A stretch of DNA of 9,627 nucleotides from an archaeon (GTDB lineage: Archaea; Aenigmatarchaeota; Aenigmatarchaeia; CG10238-14; SCSR01), in NCBI GenBank assembly GCA_004297575.1, contig SCSR01000003.1, positions 1-9,627 on the forward strand, read 5' to 3'. Below are positions 6,233 to 9,627 of the stretch, in pieces. Position 1 is the stretch's first letter, and each line of letters starts with the position of its first letter. The position numbers were made by a program, and so were the translations under genes. Below the pieces are notes generated by a model. The model saw only the letters and a program-made list of their open reading frames with translations, searched no databases and was not told where the DNA came from.

Positions 6233-6590
6233 CAGAACCATGCTGGCTTGCTCTAGAAAGCACGCGGGCATTTCCCAATTCTGTCTTGATTACCACGCCT
6301 TTGGTGATTATTTTCATCCTTACGAAATCAGAGTTGGCAGGGTTGCTCACCACGTCCAGAATCTTGACGCGCTTGGTCTGTTTTGTCTTCCTGTCGAGGA
6401 CGTTTGCAAACTCTGTGGAGAAAGTCTTTGTCTTGAACGAGCCGCCCTTGGTGCGCTGTGACTTTTTCTTCTCAGCACCTATCCTAGTCATTACTGGAAT
6501 ACTTCCTAGTTCAGCCAGCCTCTTCTTTCTCATCAAGCTGATTAGCCCGCCTGTCTTCTTCCTTCCCTTCTCTCCTTGCCATATTGACAT
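6213..6590 (-). CDS. rps8e: Small-subunit ribosomal protein S8e
   Basis: The 125-residue product matches archaeal S8e in length and pattern. The basic N-terminus MSIWQGEKGRKKTGG corresponds to the usual M-x-x-W-Q-G-R-x-x-R-K-x-T-G-G. It is followed by a KKKSQRTKGGSFK segment, DVVSNPANSDFVRMKIITKG, and the ending TELGNARVLSRASQHGSVNAVLV. S8e is a structural protein of the archaeal and eukaryotic 30S/40S subunit. The open frame extends to 6710, but the extra 40 residues have no S8e resemblance. The ATG at 6590 places the family N-terminus correctly and lies 27 bases after a TATA box, so it is the likely start of a leaderless mRNA. Its 3' end overlaps the zinc-ribbon gene by 20 bases. Confidence 0.95.
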   Translation of the reverse strand: MSIWQGEKGRKKTGGLISLMRKKRLAELGSIPVMTRIGAEKKKSQRTKGGSFKTKTFSTEFANVLDRKTKQTKRVKILDVVSNPANSDFVRMKIITKGVVIKTELGNARVLSRASQHGSVNAVLV

Positions 6591-6613
6591 AACAACCATT
6601 TTCGAATGATGAG

Positions 6614-6620
6614 TATTTAA
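6614..6620 (-). promoter_or_regulatory. rps8e: TATA box of the S8e gene
   Basis: The minus strand reads TTAAATA, centred 27 bases before the ATG at 6590. This position decides between candidate starts: the ATG at 6599 would be only 18 bases away, and the far upstream start of the open frame lies before the TATA box. Confidence 0.55.
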
Positions 6621-6658
6621 TGTTTTGCTGAACATCACTTCGAATCGGTACCAAACAC

Positions 6659-6665
6659 TTAAATA
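6659..6665 (+). promoter_or_regulatory. TATA box of the Sm-like gene
   Basis: TTAAATA is centred about 33 bases before the ATG at 6695, implying a leader of roughly 8-10 bases. A purine-rich AAAGGAAA (6683-6690) just ahead of the start may act as a weak ribosome binding site. Confidence 0.45.
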
Positions 6666-6694
6666 CATGAAACACAATTTAAAAAAGGAAACGA

Positions 6695-6922
6695 ATGACA
6701 GACAGACCAATTGATGCTTTGGATAGAGCTAAAGGAAAAAAAGTTATCGTCAAATTGAAGAACGGCGAGGAAGTTACAGGACTTTTGCGCGCTCTAGATT
6801 TGCACCTTAACCTTTGGATTGACGAAGCTGAGATACAGAAGAACGGCGAGAACAAGATCAAGCTGGGCACATTGCTGGTCCGTGGCGACACGATTGTCTA
6901 TGCTTCTCCTGTTCAGGTTTAA
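6695..6922 (+). CDS. Sm-like archaeal protein (SmAP/LSm)
   Basis: The 75-residue product is a single Sm fold. The Sm1 motif covers about residues 13-46 (KGKKVIVKLKNGEEVTGLL followed by D-x-H-x-N-L) and Sm2 about 57-71 (LGTLLVRGDTIVYASP). These proteins assemble into rings, usually heptamers, that bind U-rich RNA, and are implicated in RNA processing and stability. The RNA-contacting D-x-x-x-N triad (DLHLN) and RGD-type Sm2 arginine-glycine are present. In many archaea the Sm-like gene sits directly before the L37e gene. Here the same order holds, but a PurC-like gene lies between them. Confidence 0.93.
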   Translation: MTDRPIDALDRAKGKKVIVKLKNGEEVTGLLRALDLHLNLWIDEAEIQKNGENKIKLGTLLVRGDTIVYASPVQV

Positions 6923-6924
6923 AT
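6918..6924 (+). promoter_or_regulatory. TATA box of the PurC-like gene, overlapping the Sm-like gene's stop codon
   Basis: TTTAAAT includes the TAA stop at 6920-6922 and is centred 28 bases before the ATG at 6949. This fits a leaderless transcript. It suggests that the PurC-like gene has its own promoter inside the end of its upstream neighbour. Confidence 0.45.
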
Positions 6925-6948
6925 CCTTTGACCTCTACCTAAATTATA

Positions 6949-8001
6949 ATGAGAGGCTTTTTGACTGTAGACGATGCTGTAAGTCTTGTTAAAGATTACA
7001 TGAGTGCTGCCAATACTGTAACATCCACACAAGAATTAATTGACAGTGGAGTGATACCTGAACTGAAAGGATTCAAAGTCAAGCCAGGAAAAGTTTCTGA
7101 TTGTGTTTTTGGCGGTTATGAAGGCAATCCACAATTGACAACCAATGATGGTAGGTCTCTGAGGCTGATGTTCAGGACAAATAGGATATCAACACATGAC
7201 ATCAACAGAGGGGAGATTCCTTTCAAGGACCAAGTCTTGGCAACTAATCATAACTATATGAGAAAATTGGTAGAGCCTGCAATCGGTTCTTCACAAATTG
7301 ACATATCTGGATTAGGAATGAACTCAACTGTGACTGCTGCAGAAAATCTAAAAACTATACCGGTTGAGATGGTTGTTAGAGCATTCATGGCAAAAAGCAC
7401 TACAAGCACATCCTTGTATGTTCATTATCAGAACGGTGAGAGAGAATTCTGTGGCCACAAACTGCCTGACGACTTGAAGCCTAATGAAAAATTACCATAC
7501 CTCATGGACACACCTTCTACAAAAGACAAACATGATTTATCAGTTGCACCAGAGTATTTGTTTGAGCACAATATCTGTACGCCTCAACAGTACACACAGA
7601 TAAGGAATGGTGCGCTTGAAGCTTTTGGTCGTGTGGCTGGCTTTTTGGACGCAAGAGAGATAATTTTGATGGATACAAAAACCGAGCATGGAGTAAACAG
7701 TAAAGGACAGATAGTAGGTCAGGATGAATATTACACGCTTGACAGTTCAAGGTATGTGTTGAAGGATAATTATGAAGCTGCTATGCGTGAGGGCAGGGAC
7801 CCTATATCGTATTCAAAGCAATTTGCAAGGGATATGTCAATAGGTGAGAACGGATATACGCCAGAACAAGTAGTCGTTATTGCAGTCAGATATATTATGG
7901 CCATTCAGAAAATAACAGGCCAACCATTCAGACCCGATACTAGAGGAAGAAACCAGCGCATAATTGAGGACACCAACCTGATATTGAGACATGTGCTGTA
8001 A
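6949..8001 (+). CDS. purC: Divergent SAICAR synthetase (PurC)-like protein
   Basis: The 350-residue product has the PurC pattern in order: GKVSD (47-51; usually GKVRD), RTNRISTHD (76-84; usually TDRISAFD), IPFKDQVLATN (90-100), IPVEMVVRAFMAKS (137-150; signature P-x-E-x-V-x-R), MDTPSTKDKHD (186-196), DTKTEHG (242-248; usually DTKxEFG) and DSSRY (265-269). PurC joins aspartate to CAIR in purine synthesis using ATP. The protein is longer than common archaeal and bacterial PurC (about 235-240 residues) and nearer to the larger ADE1-like forms. Several consensus residues are changed, so activity on the usual substrate is likely but not certain. No other purine gene is in the window. It has its own leaderless-type promoter and sits between the Sm-like and L37e genes. 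Confidence 0.8.
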   Translation: MRGFLTVDDAVSLVKDYMSAANTVTSTQELIDSGVIPELKGFKVKPGKVSDCVFGGYEGNPQLTTNDGRSLRLMFRTNRISTHDINRGEIPFKDQVLATNHNYMRKLVEPAIGSSQIDISGLGMNSTVTAAENLKTIPVEMVVRAFMAKSTTSTSLYVHYQNGEREFCGHKLPDDLKPNEKLPYLMDTPSTKDKHDLSVAPEYLFEHNICTPQQYTQIRNGALEAFGRVAGFLDAREIILMDTKTEHGVNSKGQIVGQDEYYTLDSSRYVLKDNYEAAMREGRDPISYSKQFARDMSIGENGYTPEQVVVIAVRYIMAIQKITGQPFRPDTRGRNQRIIEDTNLILRHVL

Positions 8002-8013
8002 CCGAGAAATGCC

Positions 8014-8020
8014 TTAAATA
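8014..8020 (+). promoter_or_regulatory. rpl37e: TATA box of the L37e operon
   Basis: TTAAATA is centred 36 bases before the ATG at 8053, preceded by an A-rich stretch (GAAATGCC) in the usual BRE position. The predicted leader of about 10 bases would include GTGAT (8045-8049), which can serve as a short Shine-Dalgarno sequence. Confidence 0.5.
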
Positions 8021-8052
8021 CCTATGCGGACAAATTATTTTTCTGTGATTTC

Positions 8053-8238
8053 ATGACGAAAGGTACACCATCGATGGGTCATAAGAACAGGATAACCCAC
8101 ATACGCTGCAGGAGATGCGGGCGCGTAGCATACAGGACAGACAAAAAGTACTGCGCTGCGTGCGGGTATGGTAAGACTGCCAAGATCAGAAGCTACAACT
8201 GGCAGACGCACAATGTACACAGGCAAAGAGTGAGATAG
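8053..8238 (+). CDS. rpl37e: Large-subunit ribosomal protein L37e
   Basis: The 61-residue product is a full-length archaeal L37e. It has the characteristic N-terminus MTKGTPSMGHKN, a four-cysteine zinc ribbon (CRRC at about 19-22 and CAAC at about 34-37) and a basic tail with the RSYNWQ segment. L37e is a zinc-binding protein of the archaeal and eukaryotic 50S/60S subunit. All four zinc ligands are intact. Its stop codon directly abuts the ATG of the next gene, so the two are almost certainly translated from one mRNA. Confidence 0.96.
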   Translation: MTKGTPSMGHKNRITHIRCRRCGRVAYRTDKKYCAACGYGKTAKIRSYNWQTHNVHRQRVR

Positions 8239-8550
8239 ATGATCGAGTTTCGCAAGCCCAAGAACAGGGGTTGGAGAAATGCAAGGAACGAGATGGCTCT
8301 GAACGAGCACATCACCGAGCTCGGTCTCAGCTTCAGGAAGCATATATCCGAATTCGTGACAGGCGCATTTGCAGTAGTGGCGGCTCTTGTATGGAAGGAT
8401 GCGATACAGGAGTCCATAATGAGCATCAAGTATGTCCTGCCTAACACAAGTCCTTGGGTCCTCAACTACATCATGGCAATCCTAGTCACAATAATCTCAG
8501 TCGTCGGCATAGTGGTCGTCAACAAGGTTCTGAAATCCGGAAAGGGTTAA
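8239..8550 (+). CDS. Small two-helix membrane protein, DUF5654-like
   Basis: The 103-residue product has a basic N-terminal tail (KPKNRGWRNARNE), an amphipathic stretch, and two hydrophobic segments at about 35-53 (ISEFVTGAFAVVAALVW) and 74-95 (LNYIMAILVTIISVVGIVVV), with a short charged C-terminus (NKVLKSGKG). The first segment, with T-x-A-F-x-x-V-A-A-L-x-W-x-D-A-I, recalls the archaeal family DUF5654, whose function is unknown. That link is from memory. The ATG directly follows the L37e stop, with GTGAG just upstream inside the L37e gene. An internal ATG at 8293, preceded by AAGGA, could be an alternative start that removes the basic tail. Co-expression with L37e is implied by the spacing but gives no clear functional hint. 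Confidence 0.75.
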   Translation: MIEFRKPKNRGWRNARNEMALNEHITELGLSFRKHISEFVTGAFAVVAALVWKDAIQESIMSIKYVLPNTSPWVLNYIMAILVTIISVVGIVVVNKVLKSGKG

Positions 8551-8554
8551 AAGC

Positions 8555-8562
8555 ATAAAATA
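8555..8562 (+). promoter_or_regulatory. Possible TATA box for tRNA-Lys
   Basis: ATAAAATA is centred about 35 bases before the mature 5' end of the tRNA. It would start transcription about 10 bases upstream of it, leaving a short leader for RNase P. Confidence 0.4.
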
Positions 8563-8593
8563 GCTTATTCTTCTAATTCAAAATATCTAGTAT

Positions 8594-8704
8594 GGGCTTG
8601 TAGCTCAGCATGGTAGAGCAGGTGGCTTTTAGCGTTTGCGAAAAAGCTTCGACAAAAAGATGAGAGAAACCACTTGGTCCCGGGTTCGAATCCCGGCGAG
8701 CCCA
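8594..8704 (+). tRNA. tRNA-Lys(UUU) with a 37-base intron at 37/38
   Basis: The cloverleaf is complete. The acceptor stem is 8594-8600 with 8697-8703 (one G-U pair) and the discriminator is A8704. The D arm is GCTC/GAGC, the anticodon stem is 8621-8625 with 8670-8674, the variable loop has 5 bases, and the T arm is CCGGG-TTCGAAT-CCCGG (8680-8696). The spliced loop reads C-U-UUU-A-A, so the anticodon is UUU (8628-8630). The intron spans 8632-8668. The splice motif is a canonical bulge-helix-bulge: a 4-pair central helix of CUUU (8626-8629) with AGAG (8663-8666), 3-base bulges UAG (8630-8632) and AAA (8667-8669) each cut after the second base, then CGUUU with AGAUG. The mature tRNA is 74 bases without an encoded CCA, as is common in archaea. 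Confidence 0.95.
8632..8668 (+). other. tRNA-Lys intron
   Basis: A 37-base archaeal tRNA intron excised by the splicing endonuclease at the bulge-helix-bulge described for the tRNA. Its interior can also fold as TTTGCGAA (8635-8642) with TTCG-A-CAAA (8648-8656), an eight-pair hairpin with one bulged A that competes with part of the splice helix. It is too short to code for anything. Confidence 0.88.
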
Positions 8705-8787
8705 TCCATTCTTGCCAAATACCTATTAGGTTGTAGCCACCAGAGTGACAGAAAAGTGTTATCTCAGCACAATGCCATGTATTTCTG

Positions 8788-9144
8788 ATGTCACTCGAAC
8801 TCTTTTTGAATGATGATGATTGGAAGGATTTCCTGCCTGATGATGCAAGGCAGGTTCTCATGACAGTTTTGGATGGAACCAGGAAATACAGGGGTTCATA
8901 CATTAGGTCTGACGATACAAAGTCTGCCCAGCTGTGGTGTGCGCTCATAGAGATGGCAAAAGAGGTGGCATACCTGAAATCGGAGCTGCAGCATGTGAAA
9001 GCGCCGTTGCAAGCGATTGTATCGATAGGCGAAGCAGAGAAAAGAAAAGCTATGGAAAAGATTGTCTCGGAAGTCATCACGCCTGCCAGCACTGAGAACC
9101 AAGAAGCGATAGGAAAGATTGTTGATAGCCTTGCAAGATTCTGA
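8788..9144 (+). CDS. Hypothetical 118-residue protein
   Basis: I do not recognise this protein. It is soluble, with no signal peptide or membrane segment. The N-terminus is acidic (LNDDDWKDFLPDD, about 7-19). A middle stretch with RKYRGSYIRSDDT (about 32-44) follows, then a long predicted helix (about 46-72, AQLWCALIEMAKEVAYLKSE) that could form a coiled coil, and a second helical part with charged residues to the end. The start ATG is at 8788. Nearby upstream ATGs close quickly in other frames, and no clear ribosome site or TATA box is visible. The gene follows the tRNA and ends exactly where the convergent metalloprotease gene ends, with no base between the stop codons. An unbroken frame of this length with plausible amino-acid use supports a real gene. 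Confidence 0.6.
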   Translation: MSLELFLNDDDWKDFLPDDARQVLMTVLDGTRKYRGSYIRSDDTKSAQLWCALIEMAKEVAYLKSELQHVKAPLQAIVSIGEAEKRKAMEKIVSEVITPASTENQEAIGKIVDSLARF

Positions 9145-9627
9145 TTACGACAGGTTTATGGTCACATTGTTATTTGACTTGTCTAGCTCATCCGCGATGT
9201 TGCTCGCATCTATGACGAGCTCTACAGAATCGAAGCTGTCGTTCGTGCGTATGTTCGCCAATGACATTATGTAACTTGAGCCTGGCCCGATGGATGGTAT
9301 GGTCTGGGATCTTGCAAGTTTGCCGTTAGCGAAAATCGCAACATCTGTCTGCGGCGATGCGGATATCCCCAGATTCTTGACGCTGAAACTGATGTTGAGA
9401 TAATAGTATTTCTGCAACAGCAATGACGTGTAAAACTTGGTAGAGTTTATGCTGCCGTAGAATGACAGGTCGGATTTTGCCGGCACTTGATAGACTTGGT
9501 ATATGAAATCTGCATAAGTGGATGGTATCTGCTTCACTTCCGGGCTTGATAATTCGAGTGTCGGATACATGATATCCCCTGGCACATCACTGTGCTCCAA
9601 CCCTAGCGCGTGGCCGAACTCGTGCAT
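9145..9627 (-). CDS. Matrixin-type zinc metalloprotease with CARDB-like domain, C-terminal 160 residues (partial, runs off right edge)
   Basis: The visible part starts inside the gene with the full metzincin zinc site HEFGHALGLEH (residues 2-12), followed by SDVPGDIMYP, whose methionine is the Met-turn of M10 matrixins. After a short linker, residues about 50-160 form a beta-rich domain. Its N-L-G-I-S-A-S, ANGK, IGPGSS and VIDASNIADELDKSNN features resemble CARDB, an extracellular adhesion-type domain common in archaeal surface proteins. The protein is therefore probably secreted or cell-surface bound and cuts extracellular proteins. The signal peptide and any propeptide would lie beyond the window. 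The methionine at the edge is internal, not a start. The product ends soon after the beta domain without a visible membrane anchor. Confidence 0.85.
   Translation of the reverse strand: MHEFGHALGLEHSDVPGDIMYPTLELSSPEVKQIPSTYADFIYQVYQVPAKSDLSFYGSINSTKFYTSLLLQKYYYLNISFSVKNLGISASPQTDVAIFANGKLARSQTIPSIGPGSSYIMSLANIRTNDSFDSVELVIDASNIADELDKSNNNVTINLS

Noticed and set aside
6591..6710. N-terminal extension of S8e by 40 residues
   Set aside because: S8e homologs begin at the MSIWQG-type segment, and a TATA box lies inside the extension at the right distance for the start at 6590.
1..9627. CRISPR arrays, insertion sequences, terminal repeats or a defence system
   Set aside because: No regularly spaced repeats, transposase-like frames or recognisable defence proteins were seen on either strand.

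Overview
This window looks like a piece of an archaeal chromosome with very tight gene packing. The archaeal marks are direct: an archaeal-type valyl-tRNA synthetase, an aRF1-type release factor, ribosomal proteins S8e and L37e, a single-domain Sm-like protein, a tRNA-Lys gene interrupted after position 37 by an intron with a bulge-helix-bulge splice motif, and TATA boxes about 27 bases ahead of several start codons, which points to leaderless transcripts. Compact coding and small proteins would fit a small-genome (DPANN-like) lineage, but the sequence does not prove the phylum.

Layout. 1-290 (-): N-terminus of an MFS transporter, running off the left edge. 383-3183 (+): a YbaK/ProX-type aminoacyl-tRNA deacylase followed closely by valS. 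about 3221-4405 (+): prf1 (aRF1). 4407-6053 (-): a TatD-family hydrolase followed by an amino-acid kinase of the LysZ/ArgB group. 6089-6232 (+): a 47-residue zinc-ribbon protein. 6213-6590 (-): ribosomal protein S8e, overlapping the zinc-ribbon gene tail to tail. 6695-8001 (+): Sm-like protein, then a divergent PurC-like protein. 8053-8550 (+): L37e and a small two-helix membrane protein. 8594-8704 (+): intron-containing tRNA-Lys(UUU). 8788-9144 (+): unrecognised 118-residue protein. 9145-9627 (-): C-terminal part of a matrixin-type secreted metalloprotease with a CARDB-like domain, running off the right edge.

Most of the region serves translation: aminoacylation and its proofreading, termination, two ribosomal proteins, an Sm-like RNA-binding protein and a tRNA. 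A few metabolic genes (LysZ-like kinase, PurC-like protein) stand alone among them without pathway partners in view.

The most striking observation is in the release factor. Its decoding domain is canonical (NIKS and YxCxxxF motifs present), but the catalytic GGQ loop reads G-G-W-S-Q. The universally conserved glutamine is replaced by tryptophan, with a glutamine two residues further on. The start of this gene is also odd: aRF1-like sequence continues upstream of the first usable start codon, and one missing A in an A-run would explain it.
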